A stretch of 64,000 nt of DNA from Acetobacteraceae bacterium. Lineage in GTDB: Bacteria > Pseudomonadota > Alphaproteobacteria > Acetobacterales > Acetobacteraceae. The stretch lies in the NCBI GenBank assembly GCA_947474705.1, contig CANJJS010000001.1, positions 115,721 through 179,720 on the forward strand. The letters are read 5' to 3'. The notes below the pieces were generated by a model. It was given only the letters and a program-made list of their open reading frames with translations, was not told the origin of the DNA and searched no databases. A program made the position numbers and the translations under genes. This document shows positions 28,325 through 36,414 of the stretch, in pieces (the stretch's first letter is position 1; the number at the start of each line of letters is the position of its first letter).

Positions 28325-28386
28325 AATCTCCTTCCTGACGCGCCGTTCCGGCGGCCGTGTTGTTGTTCGGTAACGCGTGGGTTGCC

Positions 28387-29130
28387 CTACGCGTAGCGGC
28401 GGACGCTTTCCCGCGGGACTTTCGGCCCATCGAGAAAATCGCCGTGCAGTTCGACATGGGCCGCGAGGCCCATCGTGTGTTCGCGCACCAGACGCTCCGC
28501 CAGATCCGCGTCATGGGAGGCCAGGGCGTCGATGATCGCGCGGTGATCGGCGATGGAGCGCCGCGCGCGGTTGTCCTGGGTCATCGTCACCGCGCGCACC
28601 GCGCGCATATGGATGAACAGCGTGTCCGTCATGCTGGTCATCAGTCCGACGCCGCCCAAACGGATGATGGCTTTGTGGAAGGCCATGTTGGCGTCGGAAT
28701 ATTCGCCCAGTTGTCCGCTGGGGTCGTCGTCGAACGCCGCCAGAACCCCGCGCAACGCCGCGATGTCGGCCTCCGTCGCGCTGGTGGCGGCGAGGCGGGC
28801 CGCCATGCTCTCGATCGCGGCCCACACAGTGATCATTTCGACGATTTCGCGCTTGGTTTTGCGCACGACCTGGATACCGCGGCGGGGAATGGAACGAACG
28901 AAACCTTCTTGTTCCAGAACCGACAGCGCCTCTCGGATCGGGGTGCGGCTGACGCCAAGATCCTCGCAGAGCTGACGTTCGTCGAGGCGGATCTCTTCCG
29001 CCTGCCCATAAATATCCATTCGCGTGATCGCCGCCCGGATCGCATCGCATGCCTGGGCGCGCAAGCCCGCGGGCGCGCGGAGCGGCGCGATTTCCAGCCG
29101 GACAGGGGTGTCGGGGCGAGAGCCGGACAT
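28387..29130 (-). CDS. GntR family (FadR/FCD subfamily) regulator of the oxalate genes
   Basis: A 247-residue regulator with an N-terminal winged helix-turn-helix ([20 protein letters not shown]) and a C-terminal all-helical FCD effector domain. The FCD metal-site residues are probably in [10 protein letters not shown] and the later H-rich helices ([25 protein letters not shown]). It is transcribed ahead of oxc and frc in the same direction, so it most likely controls oxalate use in response to oxalate or a related acid. I chose the ATG at 29130 (MSGSRPDTP) because a candidate operator lies just upstream; starting at 29190 would put that operator inside the gene. Confidence 0.85.
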   Translation of the reverse strand: MSGSRPDTPVRLEIAPLRAPAGLRAQACDAIRAAITRMDIYGQAEEIRLDERQLCEDLGVSRTPIREALSVLEQEGFVRSIPRRGIQVVRKTKREIVEMITVWAAIESMAARLAATSATEADIAALRGVLAAFDDDPSGQLGEYSDANMAFHKAIIRLGGVGLMTSMTDTLFIHMRAVRAVTMTQDNRARRSIADHRAIIDALASHDADLAERLVREHTMGLAAHVELHGDFLDGPKVPRESVRRYA

Positions 29131-29170
29131 GCGGGGGCAGTGTATCCTTCGAACGCCCGTATTATGGATT

Positions 29171-29180
29171 TTGTATACCA
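29171..29180. promoter_or_regulatory. candidate GntR operator (TTGTATACCA)
   Basis: A short near-palindrome with core GTATAC, the kind of half-site spacing FCD-type GntR proteins use (T-N-GT-N-AC-N-A). It lies 41 bases upstream of the chosen regulator start, where it could give self-repression and control of the whole oxalate operon. A single site; not proven. Confidence 0.35.
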
Positions 29181-29206
29181 CGCCCGTCAAGCCAGGGTCG
29201 CGGGCG

Positions 29207-29260
29207 CCGTCCCCGGCGGCCCGCCCGCTCCGTCCCCGGCGGCCCGCCCGCTCCGTCCCC
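29207..29260. repeat. 23-bp tandem repeat, 2.3 copies
   Basis: The 23-base unit starting CCGTCCCCGGCGG is repeated exactly at 29207-29229 and 29230-29252, with a third partial copy to 29260. It lies between the oxalate regulator gene and the S24 repressor gene. Confidence 0.9.
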
Positions 29261-29273
29261 GCGAGAAAACCGG

Positions 29274-29933
29274 TTACTGGCTGGCCCAGACGATCCGGTG
29301 CATCCAGTCGATCTCGGTCAGATCGAACCCATAATCCGGATGCAGCGGATTAAGACTTTTCAACTCGATCCGCCGGGCCGATTGGCGGGTGAGCTGCTTC
29401 GCCATCACCTCCCCCTCCCGCGTGCGCACCACGACCCGATCGCCGCGGCGAATGGGGGAGGAGGGAGACACGATCACCTGGTCCCCGTCGCGAAACACCG
29501 GTTCCATCGAATCGCCGCTGATTTCCAGCGCATAGGCATTGGGATCGGCGATCTCGGGCAGGCTGACCTCATCCCAACTCCCCCCCACCGGATACCCGCC
29601 ATCGTCGAAATACCCATTCCCCCCGGCCTGGGCGAACCCAATCAAAGGGATGCGGCGATGCACCATGCGCTGCACCGCCCCCGGCGACAGCGCCCGCGTG
29701 CCCGTGACCAGCGAGGTGAAGGCTTCCAGGCTGGCGCCGGTCGCGTGCAGGATTTTCGACACGCTCTCGGTGCCCGGCCACCGTTCGTGCCCCTCCGCGG
29801 TGCGGCGTTTCGACTTGTTGAAGGTCGTGGGATCGAGGCCCGCCTTCTTCGCGAGACCGGAGGCCGAAAGCCCGTGTTCCGCCGCCAGCGCATCGATCGC
29901 GCGCCAGATTTCCTCGTGTTTCATGACCATCAT
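29274..29933 (-). CDS. phage-type repressor: helix-turn-helix plus S24 (LexA-like) peptidase domain
   Basis: A 219-residue CI/LexA-like repressor. The N-terminal helix-turn-helix is at about residues 23-40 (SASGLAKKAGLDPTTFNK). The S24 domain has the serine nucleophile Ser142 in ISGDSMEP, the general base Lys179 in GEVMAKQL, and a plausible self-cleavage site Ala-Gly in FAQAGGNG (residues 101-107). All elements needed for RecA-stimulated autocleavage are therefore present. The gene is divergent from a small unknown gene across a 206-base gap. The start could also be the second or third Met. Such proteins are prophage repressors or domesticated relatives; no phage structural genes are recognisable nearby. 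Confidence 0.85.
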   Translation of the reverse strand: MMVMKHEEIWRAIDALAAEHGLSASGLAKKAGLDPTTFNKSKRRTAEGHERWPGTESVSKILHATGASLEAFTSLVTGTRALSPGAVQRMVHRRIPLIGFAQAGGNGYFDDGGYPVGGSWDEVSLPEIADPNAYALEISGDSMEPVFRDGDQVIVSPSSPIRRGDRVVVRTREGEVMAKQLTRQSARRIELKSLNPLHPDYGFDLTEIDWMHRIVWASQ

Positions 29934-29961
29934 CCCATTGCCGGCCGCGAGTATCGGCGGA

Positions 29962-30047
29962 TTTCCTCAAATGTCAGGAAAACAGGTCTGTCCAGGCCCC
30001 GGTTTTCCCGCGCGTCAAGGTCCATTGTCCTATATTCCCGGGGGAAT
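29962..30047. promoter_or_regulatory. divergent control region with candidate repressor operators
   Basis: Two inverted repeats stand out between the repressor gene and the divergent gene: TTTCCT/AGGAAA (29962-29967 with 29976-29981, 8-base spacer) and ATTCCC/GGGAAT (30034-30039 with 30042-30047). The first shares TCAGGAAAA with 30543-30551, just upstream of the small-RNA promoter. Repressor binding is an inference. Confidence 0.3.
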
Positions 30048-30074
30048 TGAAACAAGAAAATCGCCTGTTCTCGC

Positions 30075-30103
30075 TTGCCACTGTATGCAACCTGTGGTTT
30101 AGT
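30075..30103 (+). promoter_or_regulatory. candidate promoter for the 131-aa gene
   Basis: A -35 box TTGCCA (30075-30080) and a -10 box TTTAGT (30098-30103) with 17-bp spacing. Transcription would begin near 30110, 30-40 bases before the gene, which has no obvious ribosome site. Confidence 0.4.
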
Positions 30104-30139
30104 TTCGGGAGCGCCATATCAACCGGATATTAACCCAAG

Positions 30140-30535
30140 ATGAGCCCGCGCATGTCCAGTTCCCTCGCCGCCGACGCCATCGCGAAAACCCGGATTTTCC
30201 CGGCGGCCCCGCGCGCCGAACCCTTCCGATCGGCGGAGGAAGCCTGGTTCTGGACCATGGCGGCCCTGCGCGCGCGCCGCGACGGGGCCCGGTACACCGC
30301 CAATAATGGAAAGGCCGCCCGGCCCTGCGAACCGGACGATGTGGTGCGCGCCCTCGACACGCTGTATCGCGCCCGCCGGATCGACCTGGTGCATGCCCGC
30401 ATCCTGCGGATCTGGGGGGAACGGCAAACGGCGCCGAACCCGGCCTATGCCATGGAACGCGGCGACTTCCGGTTGTGGCGCGAGGCGCTGGAGCGGCTGG
30501 AATGGCCGTTGCGGGTCAAGGGCATCGTGGCGTGA
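30140..30535 (+). CDS. hypothetical protein, divergent from the S24 repressor gene
   Basis: I do not recognise this 131-residue protein. It is basic and Trp/Arg-rich, has no signal peptide or membrane segment, and is predicted mostly helical. The middle contains EEAWFWTMAALRARRDG and VRALDTLYRARRIDLVHARILRIWG, and the C-terminal part RLWREALERLEWPLRVKGIV looks amphipathic. The start could be 30140 or 30152; neither has a Shine-Dalgarno. Its position opposite a CI-like repressor suggests it is the gene that repressor controls, perhaps a DNA- or RNA-binding regulator, but that is inference only. Confidence 0.65.
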   Translation: MSPRMSSSLAADAIAKTRIFPAAPRAEPFRSAEEAWFWTMAALRARRDGARYTANNGKAARPCEPDDVVRALDTLYRARRIDLVHARILRIWGERQTAPNPAYAMERGDFRLWREALERLEWPLRVKGIVA

Positions 30536-30558
30536 CACGATTTCAGGAAAAATTTTCG

Positions 30559-30588
30559 TTGACAGGACTAATTACCCTGGTCTAGGAT
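30559..30588 (+). promoter_or_regulatory. candidate sigma-70 promoter
   Basis: A perfect -35 box TTGACA (30559-30564) and a -10-like TAGGAT (30583-30588), 18 bp apart. It drives the short stretch that ends in a strong terminator at 30673. The sequence TCAGGAAAA just upstream (30543-30551) repeats one found near the S24 repressor gene. Confidence 0.55.
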
Positions 30589-30594
30589 TTTTTC

Positions 30595-30673
30595 ATCAAC
30601 GGGCGAGGTGCGCCCGCTCTTCCACCTCCTACTTCCACCCAAGCCGCGACCAGCAATGGTCGCGGCTTTTTTT
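30595..30673 (+). ncRNA. candidate small RNA (~80 nt) with an anti-Shine-Dalgarno segment
   Basis: Between a consensus-like promoter and an intrinsic terminator there is no open frame, but a transcript of about 80 nt would have small-RNA architecture. It has a 5' hairpin (GGGCG...CGCCC, 30601-30615), a C-rich single-stranded stretch (30616-30640) containing ACCTCCT (30624-30630), which is the exact complement of the AGGAGGT Shine-Dalgarno, and a 10-bp terminator stem (30642-30651 with 30658-30667) with seven T. C-rich loops of this kind occur in alphaproteobacterial trans-acting RNAs such as the CcsR group. It could instead be a terminated leader of the next gene. Confidence 0.5.
30642..30673 (+). 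terminator. strong intrinsic terminator
   Basis: A 10-bp perfect GC stem AGCCGCGACC / GGTCGCGGCT with a 6-base loop and a T7 tract. It lies after a promoter and only 15 bases before the start of the 78-residue gene, so it either ends a small RNA or acts as a control point for the genes beyond. Confidence 0.9.
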
Positions 30674-30688
30674 GCAAGGAACGTCGCC

Positions 30689-30925
30689 ATGTCCTTCGCT
30701 GTCCGCGATCTGTCGGTTCTCGCTTACGCCAACGGCTTCACGATGTGGCACTACAAGACAGGGAAGAATTCCCTGCCGGCGGTGACCGCGCACAACTTCT
30801 TCGCCGACGCCAGCGACATGATGGCCGTGGGAGACATGGTCCTCGTCTCCGGCGCCGGCGGCGCCACGGTGTTGTGCGTCGCGGCCGCCGGGGATGCCGG
30901 CGTGAGCGCCGTTCCTCTTTCCTGA
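30689..30925 (+). CDS. small conserved-looking hypothetical protein (78 aa)
   Basis: A 78-residue protein beginning SFAVRDLSVLAYANGFTMWHYKTG, with a predicted all-beta build and the blocks FFADASDMMAVGDMVLVSG and VLCVAAAGDAGVSAV. It looks like the short beta-rich proteins found in tail or decoration regions of alphaproteobacterial phages, but I cannot name a family. I chose the ATG at 30689 because an AAGGA ribosome site lies just upstream and the longer frame would run through the terminator. It is followed by the GAF-like membrane protein gene in the same direction. Confidence 0.65.
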   Translation: MSFAVRDLSVLAYANGFTMWHYKTGKNSLPAVTAHNFFADASDMMAVGDMVLVSGAGGATVLCVAAAGDAGVSAVPLS

Positions 30926-30988
30926 CCGCGCCCGTCCGGCGCCAGGCGGACGGTTTCCAGCCTGTATCTCAACGATCGCGGAGTTTCC

Positions 30989-31747
30989 ATGCTCGACATC
31001 ATGATTTTTTTCAATACCGCGATGGAAACCTTGTCGCATATCCATCGTTCGCTCGGACGCCTCCTGGTGCAACCGATTTTGACCGCCGTGCTGCTGACCG
31101 GCCTCTACGCCGGGTATCATTGCGTGCACGAGTGGAGCATCGTCGAAGGGCTCTGGATCGCCTTTTTCGAAACCAACGCCGGGCGCGCCGTCCGGCTGCG
31201 GGAGCGCGAGGACGCGATCCTTCAGGCTGAGTTGCGGCATTTGGCCGAGGCCAACCGGGTCATCGACCAGTTGCTGGAACAGGTGCTGGATCGGGCGCCG
31301 AACAGCGCCCGTGCCCGTCTGGACGTGATCCACAACGGCGTGACCGGTCTGACCGGAGTTGGCTTGCTGCGCTACGACATCGCCAATTCGGTGGCCGGTC
31401 CGGGCCATGCGGCGGGTCCCTTGGTACAGAACCGGCCATTGGCGGAATGGGGCGAGTTTTTGCCCGCGCTGTTGGAAGGCGCCTGCCAGGTCGCGGACCC
31501 CGGCCGGTTGCGTGCGGCGGGCATCCGGTCGCGAATGGAAAGCCTGAATGTCGGCACGGTTCTGGTCTGTCCGGTCGCGGATCTGCAAGGACGGCTTCTG
31601 GGCGCGGTGTTTCTTCTATGGGATGCGGGGATCCGGGTGCCGGAGGGCGCTGACATGGAATTCCTGTCCGATTTTGTCCGCCGGATCGGCAGCCAGATCG
31701 CGACCGTGCTCAATCTCCGCCTGGTTGGTATCGCGCCGAAGTCGTAA
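30989..31747 (+). CDS. membrane-anchored protein with a GAF-like C-terminal domain
   Basis: A 252-residue protein. One membrane helix lies near the N-terminus (residues about 28-42, ILTAVLLTGLYAGYH), followed by a charged helical linker with LREREDAILQAELRHLAEANRVIDQLLEQVL (residues about 71-101). The C-terminal ~140 residues read like a GAF/sensor fold (VGLLRYDIAN..., NVGTVLVCPVADLQGRLLGAVFLLWD). No kinase or output domain is attached. The ribosome site GGAG lies 6 bases before the ATG. It follows the 78-residue gene and probably shares its transcript. Role unknown; a small-molecule or stress sensor is one possibility. Confidence 0.6.
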   Translation: MLDIMIFFNTAMETLSHIHRSLGRLLVQPILTAVLLTGLYAGYHCVHEWSIVEGLWIAFFETNAGRAVRLREREDAILQAELRHLAEANRVIDQLLEQVLDRAPNSARARLDVIHNGVTGLTGVGLLRYDIANSVAGPGHAAGPLVQNRPLAEWGEFLPALLEGACQVADPGRLRAAGIRSRMESLNVGTVLVCPVADLQGRLLGAVFLLWDAGIRVPEGADMEFLSDFVRRIGSQIATVLNLRLVGIAPKS

Positions 31748-31798
31748 ATGCCGCCGCCAAGGTGACGCGGGCGCCGTACGGGCGCATAAGCCGCTTCC

Positions 31799-32860
31799 AT
31801 GACCCCCGCCATCGCCTCCGCCCTTCTGCCTCTGATGCGCCTCATGGACCCAGAGCGCGCCCATGATCTCGCCTTGCGCGCGCTTCGCCTCGGCCTCGCG
31901 GGCCGGGCGGGCGCGCCGGACGATCCCGTTTTGGCCGTCGAGGCGCTGGGCTTACGCTTCTCCAATCCGATCGGCCTCGCCGCGGGCTTCGATAAAGGCG
32001 CGACCGCGGCGCGCGGGCTGATGCGGCTCGGCTTCGGGTTCGTCGAGACCGGCACGGTCACGCCGCGCCCGCAGCCCGGCAACCCGCGTCCCCGGTTGTT
32101 CCGGCTGGAACCGGACCGTGCCGTCATCAACCGGATGGGATTCAACAACGCGGGGCTCGACGCTTATCTCGGCGAGATGCGCGCCCTCGCGGACCGGACC
32201 GTCCCGCTGGGCGCCAATGTCGGAATCAATAAGGAAGGCGCCGATCCCGTCCGCGATTATCCCGCGCTGATCGCCGCCGTCGCCGCGCACGCGGATTACG
32301 CGACGATCAATATTTCCTCGCCCAACACCCCCGGTCTGCGCGATTTGCAGGGTGAGGAACAGCTCCGCGCCATCCTCGCCGCCGTCGCCGCTGTTCCCAA
32401 TCGCCCGCCGATCCTGGTGAAAGTCGCGCCCGATCTGTCCCACGAGGGGCTCGCCGCCGTGGTCGAAACCTGTGTCGCCGGGGGTGTTCAGGGCCTGATC
32501 GTCGGCAACACAACCATCTCCCGCCCCGCCTCCCTGCGCTCCGCATTGGCGAAGGAGGCCGGCGGGTTGTCGGGAGAACCGTTGTTCGCATTGTCGAATA
32601 AGGTACTGGCGCGGGCTTTCCTGCTGGCGAAAGGGCGGCTTGTTCTGGTCGGCGCCGGCGGGATCGCCTCCGGCGCGGATGCGTTGACAAAAATCCGGGC
32701 GGGGGCGTCGCTGACGCAGCTTTACACCGGCTTCGCCTATGGCGGACCGGCGCTGATTCCGCGGCTGAAGGCGGAACTCGCCAAGGCGCTGAAAGAGGCC
32801 GGTTTCGCCTCGGTGAAAGACGCGGTAGGCACGTCGGCACCGCAACTCGCGAGTCTGTGA
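31799..32860 (+). CDS. pyrD: dihydroorotate dehydrogenase (quinone), class 2
   Basis: A 353-residue membrane-associated flavoenzyme that oxidises dihydroorotate to orotate in pyrimidine synthesis and passes electrons to quinone. The N-terminal helix typical of class 2 (LLPLMRLMDPERAHDLALRAL) precedes the barrel. Key blocks are NPIGLAAGFDKGATAARGL, INRMGFNNAGLDAYL, the catalytic-serine loop NISSPNTPGLRDLQ and the FMN-phosphate site LVGAGGIASGADAL. It is four bases from the HAD gene and likely co-transcribed. Confidence 0.95.
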   Translation: MTPAIASALLPLMRLMDPERAHDLALRALRLGLAGRAGAPDDPVLAVEALGLRFSNPIGLAAGFDKGATAARGLMRLGFGFVETGTVTPRPQPGNPRPRLFRLEPDRAVINRMGFNNAGLDAYLGEMRALADRTVPLGANVGINKEGADPVRDYPALIAAVAAHADYATINISSPNTPGLRDLQGEEQLRAILAAVAAVPNRPPILVKVAPDLSHEGLAAVVETCVAGGVQGLIVGNTTISRPASLRSALAKEAGGLSGEPLFALSNKVLARAFLLAKGRLVLVGAGGIASGADALTKIRAGASLTQLYTGFAYGGPALIPRLKAELAKALKEAGFASVKDAVGTSAPQLASL

Positions 32861-32863
32861 AAA

Positions 32864-33730
32864 ATGCGCTTTCTGAATGGATTCTCGGCCATCGCTCCCG
32901 AATACGATGGCTTCGTGCTGGACCTCTGGGGCGTCATCCACGACGGGGTGAACGCGTTTCCGCATGCGGTGGAGACGCTGACGCGGCTGCGCGACATGGG
33001 CAAACGGACGCTGCTGCTGTCGAATGTGCCGCGTCCCAACGACGCCGTGCGGACCATGATGCGCCGGATGGGCATCGACGACGCGCTTTACACCGGCATT
33101 CTCACCAGCGGCGAGGCTGTCCGCCGCGCCCTGCAATCGCCCCCCGACCCCTGGTGGGCCGCCCTTGGCGACCGCGTCTATCATCTGGGGCCCGAGCGCG
33201 ACCGCCCGGTGTTCGAGGGCCTGCCTTTGACCGTCGTCGACTCGCCGGCAAAGGCGGATTTCGTCCTGAACACCGGCCCCGACGATCATCGCAACCCCAG
33301 CGACATGAACGAGTTCGAGCCAACGCTTCAGGATTGTTGGGCGCATAAGCTGCCGATGATCTGCGGCAATCCCGATCTGGAAGTGATCCGGGGCGGCGTC
33401 CGGGTGCTGTGCGCGGGCTCCCTCGCCGCGCGGTACCAGGTGCTGGGCGGCGATGTCCGCTCGCTTGGAAAACCCGATCCGGCGATTTACCAGCCGGTGC
33501 TGGCGCAACTCGGGTTGCCGAAAGACCGGGTGCTGGCGGTCGGGGATTCGCTGCGGACGGATATCGCGGGCGCCATCTCCGCCGGCCTGGAAGTGTGCTG
33601 GGTGCTGGACGGGCTGCATGGCGAGGCACTGCGCCGCGCCGATGGGAGTTACGATCCGGCGGAGGTGGCGGAAGAGGCGAGGGGCCATGGGCTGGCGCCG
33701 GTCGCGGCGATCGCCCGGTTTTCCTGGTGA
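32864..33730 (+). CDS. HAD-superfamily hydrolase, subclass IIA (TIGR01459-like)
   Basis: A 288-residue HAD phosphatase. Motif I is FVLDLWGVIHDGV, with the nucleophile Asp followed by W-G, a variant found in this alphaproteobacterial subgroup. Motif II is LLLSNVPRP, the conserved lysine is in RSLGKPDPAIYQ, and motif III is VLAVGDSLRTDIAGA. Subclass IIA members (NagD/PGP-like) remove phosphate from nucleotides or glycolytic by-products. The substrate is unknown. It starts four bases after the pyrD stop, which might hint at nucleotide housekeeping. Confidence 0.88.
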   Translation: MRFLNGFSAIAPEYDGFVLDLWGVIHDGVNAFPHAVETLTRLRDMGKRTLLLSNVPRPNDAVRTMMRRMGIDDALYTGILTSGEAVRRALQSPPDPWWAALGDRVYHLGPERDRPVFEGLPLTVVDSPAKADFVLNTGPDDHRNPSDMNEFEPTLQDCWAHKLPMICGNPDLEVIRGGVRVLCAGSLAARYQVLGGDVRSLGKPDPAIYQPVLAQLGLPKDRVLAVGDSLRTDIAGAISAGLEVCWVLDGLHGEALRRADGSYDPAEVAEEARGHGLAPVAAIARFSW

Positions 33731-33779
33731 AAATCGCGCTTGTGGCGCGCGGCGGCGAGATCGGCGCGGCCGGGCGCCA

Positions 33780-34262
33780 TCACCCCTTCGCGCGCATCAA
33801 CCGGTCTTTGTCCCGTTTCCAGTCCCGGTCGGCGATCGCCGCGCGCTTGTCCTGTTTCTGACGGCCCTCGCCAACGCCCAACAGGACTTTGGCGCGGCCT
33901 TGGTCGTTGAAATGGATGTCGAGCGGGATGATCGACACACCTTTGCGCGCGACCTGGCTCAGCAGCGACACGATCTGCTTTTTCTTCAGAAGCAATTTTC
34001 GCGGCGCCTTCGGCTCGAACTTCGACAGCACGCCGCCCTGATATTCGGGGATGTACAGATTGAAGATGAACATCTCGCCGTCGCGCTCGCCGGCATAGGC
34101 GTCGGTCAGGGTGGCGCGGCCATGGCGCAACGACTTAACCTCGGCGCCTTTCAGCACCAGGCCCGCTTCGAGCTGTTCCTTGATCGAATAGTCGAAGCGC
34201 GCCTTGCGGTTTTGCGCGGCGAGGCCGTGCGAAATAAGCCCTTTCTTCTTGGCCTCGGCCAT
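33780..34262 (-). CDS. smpB: SsrA-binding protein SmpB
   Basis: A 160-residue tmRNA-binding protein used in rescue of stalled ribosomes. The typical start NRKARFDYSIKEQLEAGLVL, the core GAEVKSLRHGRATLTDAYA and LYIPEYQGGVLSKFEPKAPRK, and the basic C-terminal tail (KRAAIADRDWKRDKDRLMR) that reaches the decoding centre are all present. It lies 31 bases downstream of dapA on the same strand, an order seen in many alphaproteobacteria. The tmRNA gene itself is not in the window. Confidence 0.96.
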   Translation of the reverse strand: MAEAKKKGLISHGLAAQNRKARFDYSIKEQLEAGLVLKGAEVKSLRHGRATLTDAYAGERDGEMFIFNLYIPEYQGGVLSKFEPKAPRKLLLKKKQIVSLLSQVARKGVSIIPLDIHFNDQGRAKVLLGVGEGRQKQDKRAAIADRDWKRDKDRLMRAKG

Positions 34263-34293
34263 AACGTCTCCGTGGCGCGCCCCAAAGGCGGCC

Positions 34294-35172
34294 TTAGTTG
34301 AGCAGGCCCACGGCGGTCATCGCCGCGCGGACACGTTCCTTGGTTGGCGCCATCAGCGGCGCCAGTGGCAGGCGGCAATGTTCCGACGTCTTGCCAAGCA
34401 GCGAGGCCGCGTATTTCGCCGGGCCGGGATTGGTTTCGGCGAACAGCGAATCATGCAACGGCACCAGCCGGTTCTGGATGTCCATCGCGTCCTTGACCCG
34501 GCCTTCCATCCACGCGGTCTGCATCTGGCTGACCAGGCGCGGCGCGACGTTACCGGTGACGCTGATGCAGCCAACTCCGCCCGCGGCGTTGAACGAGAGG
34601 GCCGTGTGATCCTCGCCGGAGAGCTGGCAGAAATCGTCGCCGCAGGCGATGCGCGTGTGCAGCGGGCGCACCAGATTGGCCGTCGCGTCTTTCACGCCGA
34701 CGATGTTCTTGTGCTTCGCGAGGCGGGCCATCGTCTCCACACTCATGTCGACCACACTGCGCGGGGGGATGTTGTAGATAACGATGGGCAGGTCGACCGC
34801 GTTGGCGATGGCCATGTAGTGAAGATACATGCCCTCTTGCGTCGGTTTATTATAGTAAGGCGTCACGATCAGCGCCGCGTCGGCGCCCGCTTCCTTGGCG
34901 TGGCGCGTCAGTTCGATCGCCTCGGCGGTGCTGTTGGAGCCCGCGCCCGCGATCACGGGGACTCGTCCTTTGGCCACTTCGACGGCGATTTCGACCACGC
35001 GGCGATGTTCGTCGTGCGACAGGGTGGGGCTTTCGCCGGTGGTGCCGACGGGAACAACACCGTGGGTGCCTTCGGCGATCTGCCATTCCACGAAGTCGGC
35101 GTAGGCTTTTTCGTCGACCGAGCCATCCGCTCGCATGGGGGTAATCAGCGCGACGAGCGATCCCTTGAACAT
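34294..35172 (-). CDS. dapA: 4-hydroxy-tetrahydrodipicolinate synthase
   Basis: A 292-residue enzyme that condenses pyruvate with aspartate semialdehyde, the first step of the lysine/diaminopimelate branch. The Schiff-base lysine is K161 in [12 protein letters not shown] and the proton-relay tyrosine is Y133 in VIYNIPPRS, the same numbers as in E. coli. [13 protein letters not shown] holds the substrate-binding threonines. The ATG at 35172 has a GAGAGGG ribosome site. The open frame continues upstream by chance through the neighbouring plus-strand genes. Confidence 0.96.
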   Translation of the reverse strand: MFKGSLVALITPMRADGSVDEKAYADFVEWQIAEGTHGVVPVGTTGESPTLSHDEHRRVVEIAVEVAKGRVPVIAGAGSNSTAEAIELTRHAKEAGADAALIVTPYYNKPTQEGMYLHYMAIANAVDLPIVIYNIPPRSVVDMSVETMARLAKHKNIVGVKDATANLVRPLHTRIACGDDFCQLSGEDHTALSFNAAGGVGCISVTGNVAPRLVSQMQTAWMEGRVKDAMDIQNRLVPLHDSLFAETNPGPAKYAASLLGKTSEHCRLPLAPLMAPTKERVRAAMTAVGLLN

Positions 35173-35358
35173 GGCCCTCTCCCGGGTAGACGTTTTGGTT
35201 GTGCGGCGTGACGTTAAGCCGCTGAATTTAAGCGCGCCCGATCCGGGCCGCAAGCCCCATGGGACACGTGTTATCCTCTGGGGACCGGTGCCGTCGCCCG
35301 CCTTCGGCCGGCCTGCCCCACTTGTCCGCGCCAGCGCGCTCGTGTCCACTCCCCGCCC

Positions 35359-36411
35359 ATGACCCCTTTCGATCCACCCCGAGCCCACCGCGTCTCCTGG
35401 TCTGTCCTCGCGCTTGTTTTGCTTGCTCTTGGTGTCTGGACTCTCCACGAGTTTTTGCCCGCGTTGATCTGGGCCGCCATCCTGACCGTCGCGATCTGGC
35501 CCGCCTACCAGCGCGCGCGCCGGCGCTGGCCGCCGGGTCCGCATAACCTGCTGCTGCCTGGTCTTTTCACCCTGGCCATCGCGTTGGTCTTCGTGCTGCC
35601 GGTGGTTCTGATCGGCATCCAGGCGGGACGCGAGGCCCGCGCGATCGTCGCCTGGATCGAAACCGCCCGCACCGGGGGGCTGCCCGTCCCCGACGCCATC
35701 GCGCACCTGCCCATGATAGGCGACCAGGCCGCGCAATGGTGGCGCGACCACCTCTCCGACCGGGAGGCCGTCGCCGAACTTCTCGCCCGGGCCAAAAGCC
35801 CCGAATTTCTGGAAACCGGCCGCCATCTGGGCGCCGCGATCCTGCACCGCGCGGTCATTTTCGGCTTCTGTCTGATGACGGTCTTCTTCCTGTTGAAAGA
35901 TGGCGACCGCGTCGTCACGCAACTGACCCATGCCGGCAACCGCGCCTTTGGTCCGGTCGGCGAGCGTGTCGGGCGGCAAATCGTCGCTTCGATCCACGGC
36001 ACCGTGGACGGGCTCGTCCTGGTCGGACTTGCCGAAGGGGTGTTGCTCTACATCGTCTATCTGTTCGTCGGCGTTCCACATCCGGCGCTGTTGGGCGTCG
36101 CCACCGCGATTGGCGCCATGATCCCCTTCGGCGCGCCCGTGGCCTTCGGTCTGGCGGCGTTGTTGGCGGCGGGCAGCGGGTCGAATGGCGGGGCCGTCGC
36201 GATCGTCGTGGCGGGCATGGCCGTCACGTTCGTCGCGGATCATTTTTTCCGTCCCGTGCTGATCGGCAACGCCACCAAACTGCCCTTTATCTGGGTCTTG
36301 TTCGGTATTCTCGGCGGGGTCACCACCTGGGGTCTGCTCGGACTCTTTCTTGGCCCCGCCATCATGGCCGCCTTGATCCTGCTTTGGCGCGAGTGGACGG
36401 AGGCCGCCTGA
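35359..36411 (+). CDS. AI-2E family transporter (PerM/TqsA family membrane protein)
   Basis: A 350-residue inner-membrane protein with about eight membrane segments, typical of the AI-2E/PerM family. The conserved C-terminal block [20 protein letters not shown] and the central [19 protein letters not shown] loop are clear. Family members export the AI-2 signal or act as Na+(H+) antiporters; the function of this one cannot be told. It is divergent from dapA across 186 bases and is followed four bases later by the acyl-CoA dehydrogenase gene. Confidence 0.88.
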   Translation: MTPFDPPRAHRVSWSVLALVLLALGVWTLHEFLPALIWAAILTVAIWPAYQRARRRWPPGPHNLLLPGLFTLAIALVFVLPVVLIGIQAGREARAIVAWIETARTGGLPVPDAIAHLPMIGDQAAQWWRDHLSDREAVAELLARAKSPEFLETGRHLGAAILHRAVIFGFCLMTVFFLLKDGDRVVTQLTHAGNRAFGPVGERVGRQIVASIHGTVDGLVLVGLAEGVLLYIVYLFVGVPHPALLGVATAIGAMIPFGAPVAFGLAALLAAGSGSNGGAVAIVVAGMAVTFVADHFFRPVLIGNATKLPFIWVLFGILGGVTTWGLLGLFLGPAIMAALILLWREWTEAA

Positions 36412-36414
36412 ACC

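Noticed and set aside
29207..29260. Possible CRISPR-like repeat
   Set aside because: The copies are directly adjacent with no spacers, and no cas genes are in the window.
30601..30673. Possible tRNA or tRNA-like structure
   Set aside because: Only two stems, no T-loop or anticodon-arm consensus; fits a small RNA with a terminator better.
29274..31747. Complete prophage or anti-phage defence island
   Set aside because: Only a repressor-type gene and small unknown genes; no integrase, att repeats, structural genes or known defence domains.
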